A stretch of DNA of 64,000 nucleotides, from assembly GCA_036677505.1 (NCBI GenBank), contig JAVBWK010000021.1, positions 62,001 to 126,000 of the forward strand. The letters run 5' to 3'. Below the pieces are notes generated by a model. It saw nothing but the letters and a program-made list of their open reading frames with translations, searched no databases and was not told where the DNA came from. The translations under genes and the position numbers were made by a program. Source of the stretch: UBA2227 sp036677505. GTDB taxonomy: Bacteria; Bacillota_I; Bacilli_A; Erysipelotrichales; Erysipelotrichaceae. Shown in pieces: positions 1 to 8,119 of the stretch; within the stretch, counting starts at the first letter, position 1, and every line of letters begins with the position of its first letter.

Positions 1-19
1 GAATATATAGGTTGCGGTT

Positions 20-1018
20 TCATTGCCAAAGGATCAAATCCTGAGGATCCAGTCGTGATGCGTCAAAACGGTAATGACCAATAATCGGCTGTCGGTGCAT
101 GGCGGATTCTTCCCGTCCGGGACCTCCGCCGTGATGGATCATCAGCGGAACTCCGTATCGATCGCGCTTATCGGAAACAACTCCGATATGACCGTCAAAC
201 ACAACGATATCCCCAGGCTGCCATTGCTCAACATCGGATAAGTCCGTTGTCAGACTGATCGCCTTTCGACGCAGATATATTTCCACATTGACAACCCGCC
301 GAAAATCAATGGCCATATCCGGTTCCCCTTGAGTTCGCCAGTACAACGGTGTATTTTCCACGACATCTTTATTCAGCATGCGCCGCAAGGTATATCCGGC
401 TTCACGATATGCCATCCAGATAACATCCGTACAGACACCCTCCCCTGCCGGCGGATATGAATTCCAGTAATACTTATCTACATATGTGATCATACTGTAC
501 GCACCTTCACGGGCACCAATCACAAAATTCTGCGCATCGCTTAAACCGTCATTGTTGTAATCAAACGTACCTGAAAGTTCTTTTATACCGAAGTGTTCGG
601 CCTTAAAGGTGCGATTAGGGAGTATATCCAATAAATCTGACCATTCTGTCCCTTCCACGACCGCATAGCGGAAATTCGGATACAACCCTTTTTCCATCTC
701 GCGATATTCAAGGTTCAATACTTCTGTCAGTCGGCTCTGATGACCGTCCAACAGAATACCAAACTGACCGTGTCCGTACAGGATCACATCGCCGTGATCA
801 AAATCATTGCGAGTCCACGGATGTCGCAGATAATCAGGGATGTTATGCATAAAATGCTGAGATAAAACGATCATCCGGTGATCTTTCATCTTATTGTCAA
901 ACACCCAGCGCGGGATCATTACTGATAAATAAACCATACCAAAAATCAGGAATATTGCGATCATCCCCAGAATCATGATATTCTTGCGCTGACGTGCCCG
1001 ATTGATTCGTCTTTTCAT
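20..1018 (-). CDS. DUF1287 (YiiX-type) membrane-anchored protein
   Basis: A 332-residue protein with a basic N-terminus (about 1-13) and one hydrophobic segment (about 14-36), so it is probably anchored with its main domain outside the cell. The C-terminal half shows the DUF1287 pattern: a Cys in GVCTDVIW, an RRVVN segment, and PGDIVVF / HIGVVSD / MIHHGGG, which together resemble an NlpC/P60-like hydrolase fold. The function of the family is not established; a cell-wall role is an inference. There is no Shine-Dalgarno site before the ATG, and a good promoter lies only 8 nt upstream, so the mRNA may be leaderless. Confidence 0.75.
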   Translation of the reverse strand: MKRRINRARQRKNIMILGMIAIFLIFGMVYLSVMIPRWVFDNKMKDHRMIVLSQHFMHNIPDYLRHPWTRNDFDHGDVILYGHGQFGILLDGHQSRLTEVLNLEYREMEKGLYPNFRYAVVEGTEWSDLLDILPNRTFKAEHFGIKELSGTFDYNNDGLSDAQNFVIGAREGAYSMITYVDKYYWNSYPPAGEGVCTDVIWMAYREAGYTLRRMLNKDVVENTPLYWRTQGEPDMAIDFRRVVNVEIYLRRKAISLTTDLSDVEQWQPGDIVVFDGHIGVVSDKRDRYGVPLMIHHGGGPGREESAMHRQPIIGHYRFDASRLDPQDLILWQ

Positions 1019-1026
1019 ATGTTTTT

Positions 1027-1055
1027 ACTATACGTGAATATGTGAATTTTTACAA
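1027..1055 (-). promoter_or_regulatory. Promoter of the DUF1287 gene, almost no 5' UTR
   Basis: On the minus strand, TTGTAA (1055-1050) and TATAGT (1032-1027) are separated by 17 bp. The start codon at 1018 lies 8 nt beyond the -10 box, which puts the expected transcription start at or next to the ATG. Confidence 0.6.
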
Positions 1056-1060
1056 GAAAA

Positions 1061-1408
1061 TTACAAGAACCGCTGAATTTCCAGTGTATATCCGTTGGGA
1101 TCTTTTACGAAGAAGTGCTCAATGGAAAAATTCTTTGAAATGACCGGTTCACTGATATCACACCATGATTTCATCTGGTGATAAACTGCCCACACATCAT
1201 CGACAACCCATGTGATGATCGGGCTGCGATCCAGACATACGATTGGAATATGCTCACAAAATCCGATCAGAGCTGATTCGGTCAGCTGGTAAATGTGACA
1301 TACACCTTGATCTTTGTACAACTGAAAACCCAGTCTGTTCACATAGAAGTCATGACAAACCGATAAATCCTTGGTGCCGTAAAAATGAATGGCTGAAGTT
1401 AATTTCAT
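1061..1408 (-). CDS. VOC superfamily (glyoxalase/bleomycin-resistance fold) protein
   Basis: A 115-residue single-module vicinal-oxygen-chelate protein. It starts with the typical IHFYGTKDLSVCHDFYVNRLG strand-helix pattern and ends with FFVKDPNGYTLEIQ, which carries the glutamate that serves as a metal ligand in many family members. The substrate cannot be read from sequence. It starts 2 nt after the stop of a 27-residue membrane peptide gene, so the two are likely translationally coupled. It could be a metal-dependent isomerase or a binding protein. Confidence 0.75.
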   Translation of the reverse strand: MKLTSAIHFYGTKDLSVCHDFYVNRLGFQLYKDQGVCHIYQLTESALIGFCEHIPIVCLDRSPIITWVVDDVWAVYHQMKSWCDISEPVISKNFSIEHFFVKDPNGYTLEIQRFL

Positions 1409-1410
1409 GC

Positions 1411-1494
1411 TTACCTCTTCGATATCAAAGCGACTGCCATAAATAAGAACAGAATGATGACAACGCCTCCCATGATAACCAGTGAGAATGCCAT
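1411..1494 (-). CDS. 27-residue single-span membrane peptide
   Basis: A short reading frame on the minus strand (ATG at 1494, TAA at 1411) encoding MAFSLVIMGG...ALISKR. It is one continuous hydrophobic segment ending in a positive tail, the composition of a small membrane protein. An AAAGGG Shine-Dalgarno (1506-1501) lies 6 nt upstream of the ATG. Its stop is 2 nt before the VOC gene start. The ribosome site, composition and tight spacing argue that it is real; no family is recognised. It may be a leader that couples translation to the VOC gene or a small exporter-associated peptide. Confidence 0.55.
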   Translation of the reverse strand: MAFSLVIMGGVVIILFLFMAVALISKR

Positions 1495-1506
1495 AAATAT
1501 CCCTTT

Positions 1507-3297
1507 CTACTCAAATTGAGACATAAACATCTGATAATAATATCCCTTTTCTTCCATCAATGAGGTATGTGTTCCTTTTTCAACGATATTACCATCATCG
1601 ACAACCAAGATCACATCCGCATTTTTGATCGTGCTTAACCGATGAGCAATCACAAAGCAAGTCTTACCTTCCATCAGTTTGCGCATTGCATTTTGAATCT
1701 TCATTTCTGTTCGGGTATCGACGTTGCTCGTTGCTTCATCGAGAATGATCATTTTGCGATCTTGAAGCATGGCTCTAGCAATCGTAATCAACTGCTTTTG
1801 TCCTTTGGAAATATTGATTCCGTCATCTGTGATAATGGTATCATATCCCAATGGCAAACGCTCAATAAAATGGTGGATATTAACTTCCTTGGCTATGCGG
1901 ATCACATCGTCAATCGTTGCCTCAGGGTGTCCATAGGCAATATTTTCTGTAATCGTACCGTAAAACAGCCAGGAATCCTGAAGGACCATGGCGAACTGCT
2001 CTCTCAAGTCTTTTCGGCTGGTTGACTGGATATCGACACCGTCAATCAGAATCCGACCGCTGTCCACATCGTAAAAGCGCATCAGCAGGTTGATCATCGT
2101 CGTTTTCCCTGCTCCGGTCTGACCGACGATCGCCACAACGCTGCCCGGTTTGACGTGAAGATTCAAATCCTTGATGACAGGCACACCGGGAACATATCCG
2201 AAATTGACGTGCTCAAACACCACTTCGCCGGTTTGCGTTTTTGGATATAATTGCGCAACCAGTGTTTCTGTTTCATTTTCACTTTCCAATACCCGAAACA
2301 CCCGCTCAGATGCTGCTAAAGTCGATTGCAGTTCTGCGACGATATTGGCAGCTTCGTTGATTGGTCCAGAGAATTTGCGGGAATAAAGTAAAAAGGAAGA
2401 TATATTACCCAAGGTAATAAACTTGAACAGATAAAGCAACGACCCAAACAAGCTGATCAGAGCCATGGATATATTATTGATAAAGGAAATTGCCGGCCCG
2501 GTCATACCGCCATAGTAATCTGCTTTATAATAAGCTTCTGAGGCTTCCAGATTTTTTTCTTTAAACTCCTCGATCATCTTGTCTTGCTGGCTGTACGCTT
2601 TGACGGTCTTTTGACCGGAAATCGTTTCTTCGATAAATCCGTTCATATCTCCCAGTTTTTTCGAACGCACCCGAAACAACGGTCGGGTTTTCTTCGCAAG
2701 ATATCTGGTCGTTAAGATCGAAGCCGGAATCGTAATGATGAAAATTAAGAGTAACAGCGGTGATATAAAGGCCATCATTCCAAAAGCGCCAACCACAGTG
2801 ATGATACTGCCAAAAAGCTGAACGACATCCGATGACAGTGATGTATTGATCGTGTCGATATCGTAAGACATCCGGCTGAGCATGTCTCCGATCTGATGAC
2901 GGTCAAAGTAACTGACAGGTAATGAGGTAAACTTTTCAAACAGGTCGCTGCGCATGCTGACGACGATCCGCTGCGAAATATAAATCATGAGCACTTGAAG
3001 TGCATAGAGCATGCCTGCGGAAAATGCATAAAAGATGATCATCAAAAGGATCACTTGTTGGATTTTCGGCCAGGTCCGGACAAAATCGCCCAATCGGATA
3101 TAATCGATAACCAGTCCGGTCAGGTAGGGTCCGATCAATTGTAAAGCATTGGCCAAAACTGACAGCAGTATGGCCAGAACAAACAGCCAGCGCTGTGCCC
3201 GGATGTATTTCATCAGTTTCTTCAGCGTTGCTTTCGCGTTTTGAGGTTTGTCTACAGCTTCACTGATCGGACCGATACCTCCTTTAGGCATGGACAT
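1507..3297 (-). CDS. ABC exporter half-transporter, catalytic-site subunit
   Basis: A 596-residue fusion of a six-helix membrane domain (about 35-320) and a nucleotide-binding domain (about 350-590). The NBD has Walker A GQTGAGKTT, Walker B MIILDEATS with the catalytic Glu, and the H-loop in IAHRLST. Its signature motif is changed to ISKGQ instead of LSGGQ. Start chosen at 3297 because GGAGG (3310-3306) sits 8 nt upstream; this overlaps the end of the partner gene by 14 nt. With its neighbour it should form a heterodimeric exporter of the TM287/288 or BmrCD kind. Exported compound unknown; a drug or lipid-like molecule is an inference. Confidence 0.88.
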   Translation of the reverse strand: MSMPKGGIGPISEAVDKPQNAKATLKKLMKYIRAQRWLFVLAILLSVLANALQLIGPYLTGLVIDYIRLGDFVRTWPKIQQVILLMIIFYAFSAGMLYALQVLMIYISQRIVVSMRSDLFEKFTSLPVSYFDRHQIGDMLSRMSYDIDTINTSLSSDVVQLFGSIITVVGAFGMMAFISPLLLLIFIITIPASILTTRYLAKKTRPLFRVRSKKLGDMNGFIEETISGQKTVKAYSQQDKMIEEFKEKNLEASEAYYKADYYGGMTGPAISFINNISMALISLFGSLLYLFKFITLGNISSFLLYSRKFSGPINEAANIVAELQSTLAASERVFRVLESENETETLVAQLYPKTQTGEVVFEHVNFGYVPGVPVIKDLNLHVKPGSVVAIVGQTGAGKTTMINLLMRFYDVDSGRILIDGVDIQSTSRKDLREQFAMVLQDSWLFYGTITENIAYGHPEATIDDVIRIAKEVNIHHFIERLPLGYDTIITDDGINISKGQKQLITIARAMLQDRKMIILDEATSNVDTRTEMKIQNAMRKLMEGKTCFVIAHRLSTIKNADVILVVDDGNIVEKGTHTSLMEEKGYYYQMFMSQFE

Positions 3298-5002
3298 AGT
3301 CTCTACCTCCCAACTGTATCTCGACGAGTTCACGGTATACATCACAACTTTCCAACAGTTGAGAATGTGTACCGAGTCCAGCAATCCTTCCTTCTTCAAT
3401 GACCAAAATCTGATCGGCGGTCAATACCGTAGATACCCGCTGTGCAATCAGAATCACGGTGGACATACCGCTTTTGCGCAGACGGCTTCGTAAATCCGCA
3501 TCGGTTTTATAATCCAGTGCACTGGATGCATCATCAAAAATAAGTATTTCCGGATGATCGGCCAAAGCCCGGGCAATCAACATCCGCTGACGCTGACCTC
3601 CGGAAAAGTTTGCGCCTCCACGTAAAACTTCCTGATGATATTTATCGCTCAGCTTGTCAATAAACTCTGTAGCCTGGGCCATATCGGCCGCTTCCATCAG
3701 GGAGTCATCGTCAACACTCCGTCCGAATCGGATGTTGTCGGACACGGTTGAAGAGAACAGGACATCATTCTGTAAAACGACTCCGAATTTCGAGCGAAGG
3801 TCTTTCAAATCATAAGCCTTGATATCTTTGCCGTTGATCAGTATCTGCCCCTGATCAACATCGTAGAAGCGAAGCAGTAATTGGGCAATCGTTGACTTAC
3901 CGCTTCCGGTCGATCCGATGATTCCGAAGGTCTGATTCCTCTTAATTTTGAAAGAAATATCTTCCAGATGATTTTTGGTCTTGTTATAAGAAAAATTAAC
4001 GTTCTTGAATTCGATGTGCATATCGGTCGGCACATCCTTAGCCTTGATGATTTCAAAAGCATCTTCCCGGGTCAGAATCTCGACGATGCGTATGGCAGAA
4101 GCACTCGCCCGTGAGTACATCAGGAATATGCGGTTGAGTGCCAGAAAGGACATTAAGATCAAGGTAAAGTAGGTCAGAAAGGCGATGATGCTGCCTGTCT
4201 GACTTAATCCCTGACTGACGCGGATGGCTCCGAAGTAAAGGATCATGATCAGTCCCATGTTGAGCAGAAAGTTCATCATCGGATTTAACATCGACACTAC
4301 ATAGCCGGCTGACCGTTCTTTTTTACTTACTGCGCGATTGACCTGTTCAAACTTAATGCGTTCGTCCTTTTCTTTGGCCAATGCCTTGATAACGCGGATT
4401 CCGGCAATATTCTCGCGAACGATCCGGATCAGGCTATCCAACTCTTTTTGAAGCTGACTGTAATACGGTACTCCCCGCCGTGAGATATAATAGATCACCG
4501 CAGCGATCAAGGGTAGTAATGCGACCAAAACCAAGGCCAGATTCACATCGATCATGACCATAAGAAAAATACTTCCCAACAGCAATATCGGAGCTCGAAC
4601 ACCGATGCGCTGCACGACATTAAACATCCGGTAAATATGGTAGGTATCTGTGGTCATCCGTGATACCAGCGAAGGGATTTTAAATTCATCGACCGTACGG
4701 TTGGAGAAGTTCATGATTTTAATGTATCCGTCATCGCGCAGCGTTTTGATCGCATCACTGGATATGCGGGCGGCCATGCGATTGGCCATGACATTTCCGA
4801 CAAAAGCCAGTCCAGAACATATCAACATGATTACTCCAAACAGGATGATGGATCCGACGTTCTCAGTCGGGATGACAGAGTCGATCACGTAGGCAAGGAT
4901 CCACGGTAAAAACAGTTCCATCAGGGTGGCCCCGCTTTTGACCGTAAGGTTAATCATCAGTTTATATTTATACGGACTCAGATAAGACAACACGTGTCTC
5001 AC
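3284..5002 (-). CDS. ABC exporter half-transporter, degenerate-site subunit
   Basis: A 572-residue membrane domain plus NBD. Walker A is GSTGSGKST and the signature motif is the canonical FSGGQRQR. The residue after Walker B is Asp (LIFDDASS) instead of Glu, and the H-loop has Gln (IAQRVST) instead of His. These changes pair with the altered signature of the partner to make one inactive ATP site, as in known heterodimeric exporters. The start is taken as GTG at 5002, which overlaps the MarR stop as GTGA and has a G-rich ribosome site upstream; an ATG at 5017 is the alternative. Confidence 0.88.
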   Translation of the reverse strand: MRHVLSYLSPYKYKLMINLTVKSGATLMELFLPWILAYVIDSVIPTENVGSIILFGVIMLICSGLAFVGNVMANRMAARISSDAIKTLRDDGYIKIMNFSNRTVDEFKIPSLVSRMTTDTYHIYRMFNVVQRIGVRAPILLLGSIFLMVMIDVNLALVLVALLPLIAAVIYYISRRGVPYYSQLQKELDSLIRIVRENIAGIRVIKALAKEKDERIKFEQVNRAVSKKERSAGYVVSMLNPMMNFLLNMGLIMILYFGAIRVSQGLSQTGSIIAFLTYFTLILMSFLALNRIFLMYSRASASAIRIVEILTREDAFEIIKAKDVPTDMHIEFKNVNFSYNKTKNHLEDISFKIKRNQTFGIIGSTGSGKSTIAQLLLRFYDVDQGQILINGKDIKAYDLKDLRSKFGVVLQNDVLFSSTVSDNIRFGRSVDDDSLMEAADMAQATEFIDKLSDKYHQEVLRGGANFSGGQRQRMLIARALADHPEILIFDDASSALDYKTDADLRSRLRKSGMSTVILIAQRVSTVLTADQILVIEEGRIAGLGTHSQLLESCDVYRELVEIQLGGRDYVHA

Positions 5003-5436
5003 AGTTGTTCCCCCCATTCTTTCAGAAGCAATGCCCTGTTTTTCAGTTTTTCCAACAGCGCAACTAACTGCTCTTCTTCTTGCTGGGAAAATTCTTCCAT
5101 AAGAAATGCCCGTTCACGCTTAATGACTTCGCGCAGTTCACTGTAAATACTCATGGCTTTTTCCGTCGGATACAGCAGAATGTAGCGATTATCACTGGGA
5201 TTGTTTTGTCGCAAAATATAGTCTTTTTCCGCTAAGGACGTAAGTCCGCGAGCCACATTGCTTTTATCAATGTGCATATTCTTTGTCAGCTGTTCCTGTG
5301 AAATCCCGGGATTACGACAAATTTCGATCAGATAGCTATATTGATATCCGCTCAAATCGAATTTCTTGAATGCTTCATTTCGAAAGAGCAGATTGCATCT
5401 TTCGATGATGCTTATGTTTTTGATGATCGGTAACAT
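4999..5436 (-). CDS. MarR-family transcriptional regulator of the exporter operon
   Basis: A 145-residue winged-helix regulator. The region LTKNMHIDKSNVARGLTSL is the recognition part of the HTH, followed by a wing with DNRYILLYPTEKA. Start at 5436 chosen from a GGAGGG site spaced 3 nt before the ATG. It is the first gene of the operon with the two ABC genes and overlaps the next gene by 4 nt. A palindrome between its promoter and start (5449-5464) is the likely self-operator, so it probably represses its own operon until a ligand, perhaps an exported compound, binds. Confidence 0.85.
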   Translation of the reverse strand: MLPIIKNISIIERCNLLFRNEAFKKFDLSGYQYSYLIEICRNPGISQEQLTKNMHIDKSNVARGLTSLAEKDYILRQNNPSDNRYILLYPTEKAMSIYSELREVIKRERAFLMEEFSQQEEEQLVALLEKLKNRALLLKEWGEQL

Positions 5437-5448
5437 AGTCCCTCCATT

Positions 5449-5464
5449 AGTTGCGCACGCAACT
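5449..5464. promoter_or_regulatory. MarR operator palindrome
   Basis: AGTTGCG-CA-CGCAACT, 7-bp perfect arms, directly downstream of the -10 box and just before the MarR ribosome site. Its position would block transcription initiation. Confidence 0.7.
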
Positions 5465-5493
5465 ATTATACGAAAAAAATATCTCAAATACAA
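5465..5493 (-). promoter_or_regulatory. Promoter of the marR-ABC operon
   Basis: Minus strand TTGTAT (5493-5488), 17-bp spacer, TATAAT (5470-5465). The -35 box overlaps the border of the YhhN-family gene end. Confidence 0.7.
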
Positions 5494-5494
5494 G

Positions 5495-6109
5495 TTATGA
5501 TAGTGCAATGATCAGTACAGATCCAAAATAACTGAGGACATTGATCACTTTCACCCAACGCGGGCAATTAGGGTAGAAGTACCAGAATATCAGGCAGATG
5601 TCACTGATCAGAAAAACAAAGATGCCCCAAGTCAACTGAGGGTGAAGTGCATAGGTTGAAACGGACAGTGATACCAGAATGCCTAGCGTATATGCGTAAC
5701 CTATCAGAATTTTGTAAATTCCGCGAAAATCAATATTCGGAAAGATCTGTCGGACAATCACCAAGAGTAATACTGGAGTCAATCCGATAATGAAAACTGA
5801 TACATCCAATGATCCGGCAGTCAACATGCAAATGATCAGACCGATGTGCCCCATCCAGAAAAACAACATCCCCAACAATAACCATCGTTTTACTTTACCG
5901 CCATCCGCAAATGCCAGTATCACATCACCTAAGTAAAAGAGGATCAATGCAATAAGAATCATCGGTCTGTCGTTATACAATCCGATCAGCACAAACAGAG
6001 ATGCAGTGATGATCTTTATCCAACGATAAAACGTCTGCGATAATTTTCGTACCACAGCCATCATAAGTACTGCCCAGCTGATCAGGTAAAGGATGATAAA
6101 TATTGTCAT
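5495..6109 (-). CDS. YhhN/TMEM86-family membrane protein
   Basis: A 204-residue protein with about eight hydrophobic segments. It shows the family features LFYLGDVILAF and FFWMGHIGLI, holding conserved polar residues within the membrane. Characterised members (mammalian TMEM86B, some bacterial YhhN) are lysoplasmalogenases; whether this one cleaves plasmalogen lysolipids is inferred only from family. It is divergent from the DUF2202 gene and upstream of the marR-ABC operon, which has its own promoter inside its tail. Confidence 0.7.
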   Translation of the reverse strand: MTIFIILYLISWAVLMMAVVRKLSQTFYRWIKIITASLFVLIGLYNDRPMILIALILFYLGDVILAFADGGKVKRWLLLGMLFFWMGHIGLIICMLTAGSLDVSVFIIGLTPVLLLVIVRQIFPNIDFRGIYKILIGYAYTLGILVSLSVSTYALHPQLTWGIFVFLISDICLIFWYFYPNCPRWVKVINVLSYFGSVLIIALS

Positions 6110-6126
6110 ATTCTTCCTCTGCTTAA

Positions 6127-6132
6127 ATTATA
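6127..6132 (-). promoter_or_regulatory. -10 box for the YhhN-family gene
   Basis: Minus strand TATAAT about 18 nt upstream of the ATG at 6109. The corresponding -35 region is weak (TTTCTA-like) and lies at the edge of the phased AAACATC repeats. Confidence 0.4.
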
Positions 6133-6151
6133 TCACTGATTGATGTCATAG

Positions 6152-6180
6152 AAACATCTGAAAAACATCATGAAAACATC
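6152..6180. repeat. Three AAACATC repeats with an exact 11-bp period
   Basis: AAACATC occurs at 6152-6158, 6163-6169 and 6174-6180. One repeat per helical turn, between two divergent genes, is the usual form of a response-regulator or activator binding site. It ends 8 bp before a possible -35 (TTCATA, 6189-6194) of the DUF2202 gene. Confidence 0.6.
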
Positions 6181-6255
6181 AATAAATGTTCATAGTTCTG
6201 TCGAAATTTCTCTATATTATTGAATCATGCGAACAACGCAAAGGAGAAAATCAAA

Positions 6256-6846
6256 ATGAAAAACAAATGGATAAAATTCGGCAGTACATTAGCGATTGGT
6301 ACGGTAATCGCCTTGCCGCTGATGACATCAGGTATCAATGCTCAGGCAATCAGTGTTGAGGATATGTTGGTATATGCGATGCAAGACGAAGTTGCTGCGA
6401 AAGCCGAATATGAAGCATTGATTGAAGAGTTTGGTTCGGTACGTCCCCTCACCAACATCCTTCGGGCAGAGCTGAGACACATGGATGCTCTGGCCCCTTT
6501 ATTGGAAGCTTATGGTGTAGATATCGGAGATTTCAATCCGACAACAGCGATTCCTTCCTCTTTGGATGAAGCCTATCAGATCGGTGTTGATGCCGAGATC
6601 AAAAATATTGCTTTATATCAAAGTTATCTGGATTCAGAGCTTCCGGAAGATGTAGCCACGGTGTTTAATCGGTTAATGACTGCTTCAACACATCACCTCG
6701 AAGCTTTCCAACGACAATTGGACAATGATGGAACCGCTGTGCAGCAGGGATTTGCAAATCGCAGTACTCAACGCCAGGCGCAATCGAAGAATGTCCAACG
6801 ATTGAACTTCCGTAATGTTCAGATGGAAGACTGTATCAATGACTAA
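6256..6846 (+). CDS. DUF2202 ferritin-like exported protein
   Basis: A 196-residue protein with a signal peptide (about 1-32: basic start, hydrophobic core, AQA ending). The mature part is a four-helix ferritin-like domain with the expected pattern of carboxylate and His residues: DEVAAKAEYEAL, AELRHMDAL, DAEIKNIALYQ and THHLEAFQ. That suggests a di-iron or other metal site outside the membrane. Start at 6256 chosen from AAGGAG 10 nt upstream. It is a single-gene unit with its own terminator. The reaction is unknown; oxidative stress or metal handling is a family-based guess. Confidence 0.8.
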   Translation: MKNKWIKFGSTLAIGTVIALPLMTSGINAQAISVEDMLVYAMQDEVAAKAEYEALIEEFGSVRPLTNILRAELRHMDALAPLLEAYGVDIGDFNPTTAIPSSLDEAYQIGVDAEIKNIALYQSYLDSELPEDVATVFNRLMTASTHHLEAFQRQLDNDGTAVQQGFANRSTQRQAQSKNVQRLNFRNVQMEDCIND

Positions 6847-6867
6847 GCACCTCACGGTGCTTTTTTT
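6847..6867 (+). terminator. Terminator after the DUF2202 gene
   Basis: GCACC-TCAC-GGTGC followed by seven T. Confidence 0.85.
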
Positions 6868-7186
6868 GAGATACTAAAGTGAAGATTCTATTCTTCTTTA
6901 ATCATTTGATTTGCGATGAATCGTCGCGAACTGACCATCATTTTTTTACATTCACAGCATAGGAAAAACAATACGTTCCCTTTGTATAAAACTACACATC
7001 AAACCTCTCAGATTTTAGCACACAGAAAAACTCTAATATTGAAATCAAATAACTAAGTCTAATCCACTATTGAATTAGTTAACTTAGTTTCACTTTCTGA
7101 TTATTACTGAGTTATATGAAATTTATTAAAGTCTACTTGAACAGAACATTGACACATCATCAGAATAACGAGGGTTATATAGCGAT
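6868..7186. other. AT-rich intergenic stretch, no gene seen
   Basis: About 320 bp with visibly higher A+T than the flanks. No credible ribosome site with a reading frame, no RNA gene and no clear repeat was found. A reading frame running rightward through the next gene is antisense and lacks a ribosome site. Confidence 0.6.
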
Positions 7187-7813
7187 CTATTTGCTGAAAT
7201 TAATCTCTATCTCCTCTATTTCTTCAGGACTAAACAGCAGTAGAAAACTCTCCAAGACAATTTTGGCATTAGCTTCTGCTTTCTCCAAAATTCCACTCTC
7301 TATAGCCTGTTTCTCTAATCGGACACGAAATTCATTCAGAGTTTTTAGTGTATCCTCATTACTTACCTTATTAAACAATCCGTCATTCTCTGAGTATGCA
7401 TTATACTCCAAAATCTCTTTAGACGTAATTCTAGCTCTGTTTAGTGTTAGAATCAATTTCTTGTCGACGATTTTAATGTCATCCTCAGTCAAAGTAGATA
7501 AATCGATGCCTGATTGCACCTTCGCTTTTACGACAAAAATAAACTTTTTCTCTGTAAAAGGAATCTCAATACCACTTATGTTCAATGACTCGCTATAATC
7601 TAAAATCTCGTGAAAGTACATTTCAACAGTATCTAGCTGCGATATCTGTCTGATTTCAGTCAAAATCCCGGAAGTATTGGTTTCTGATTTCCTTTCGAAC
7701 AAATCATTTAATTTGCCTGTGGAAAATAAGATAACAAGTATAATTGCAAGGACAATAAAAAAACTAACAATAAAGAACTTCAAAATTCCAAATTTCTTGA
7801 TTAAATTGAGCAT
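7187..7813 (-). CDS. DUF4230-family membrane-anchored protein
   Basis: A 208-residue protein with an N-terminal hydrophobic segment (about 11-31) and a soluble domain with the DUF4230 pattern: an early ILTEIRQISQLDTVEMYF segment and a later Lys/Glu-rich helix LEKQAIESGILEKAEANAK. The function of the family is unknown. A GGGGAG ribosome site precedes the ATG. The gene lies alone in an AT-rich patch between two GC-richer blocks, so recent acquisition or weaker codon selection is possible. Confidence 0.7.
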   Translation of the reverse strand: MLNLIKKFGILKFFIVSFFIVLAIILVILFSTGKLNDLFERKSETNTSGILTEIRQISQLDTVEMYFHEILDYSESLNISGIEIPFTEKKFIFVVKAKVQSGIDLSTLTEDDIKIVDKKLILTLNRARITSKEILEYNAYSENDGLFNKVSNEDTLKTLNEFRVRLEKQAIESGILEKAEANAKIVLESFLLLFSPEEIEEIEINFSK

Positions 7814-7836
7814 AGCTTCTCCCCACTTTTAAAACA

Positions 7837-7865
7837 ATTATGTCATAGAATATCGATTTTGTGAA
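7837..7865 (-). promoter_or_regulatory. Candidate promoter of the DUF4230 gene
   Basis: Minus strand TTCACA (7865-7860), 17 bp, CATAAT (7842-7837), about 25 nt before the ATG. Confidence 0.45.
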
Positions 7866-8072
7866 TACTCAAACGAATCAAATACTAGTTGATGATGGTC
7901 TTGTAAATAATTGATGATTAGTAGTTTATTAATTGCTCAATAAGAATAAACCTTCCCTGGAAATGTACATTTACTCAGATAATAAATTTGAATATTTTCA
8001 AAAAGAAATCAAATTACCACCTGTGTAATATTTCTGATTACTCAATGATATTTTCATTCTTATGCCTTATCG

Positions 8073-8100
8073 TTGAATCACAGAGAATATATTGTACAAT
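8073..8100 (+). promoter_or_regulatory. Promoter of the iron alcohol dehydrogenase gene
   Basis: TTGAAT (8073-8078), 16 bp, TACAAT (8095-8100), followed by AGGAGG and the ATG at 8120. Confidence 0.6.
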
Positions 8101-8119
8101 GAACATAGGAGGTTATATT

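Larger units (their letters stand above)
7814..8119. other. Divergent intergenic region
   Basis: About 306 bp, AT-rich. It holds the candidate DUF4230 promoter on the left and the alcohol dehydrogenase promoter on the right; the middle (about 7870-8070) shows nothing I can name. Confidence 0.5.

Noticed and set aside
5495..6109. Possible phosphatase or PAP2 assignment for the membrane protein
   Set aside because: No phosphatase motifs; the GD and GH positions in the membrane fit the YhhN family better.
6152..6180. CRISPR-like repeats
   Set aside because: Repeats are only 7 bp with 4-bp spacers; this fits a protein binding site.
7116..7598. A 160-codon rightward reading frame across the DUF4230 gene
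   Set aside because: It is antisense to a gene with a family match, has no ribosome site and a low-complexity composition.
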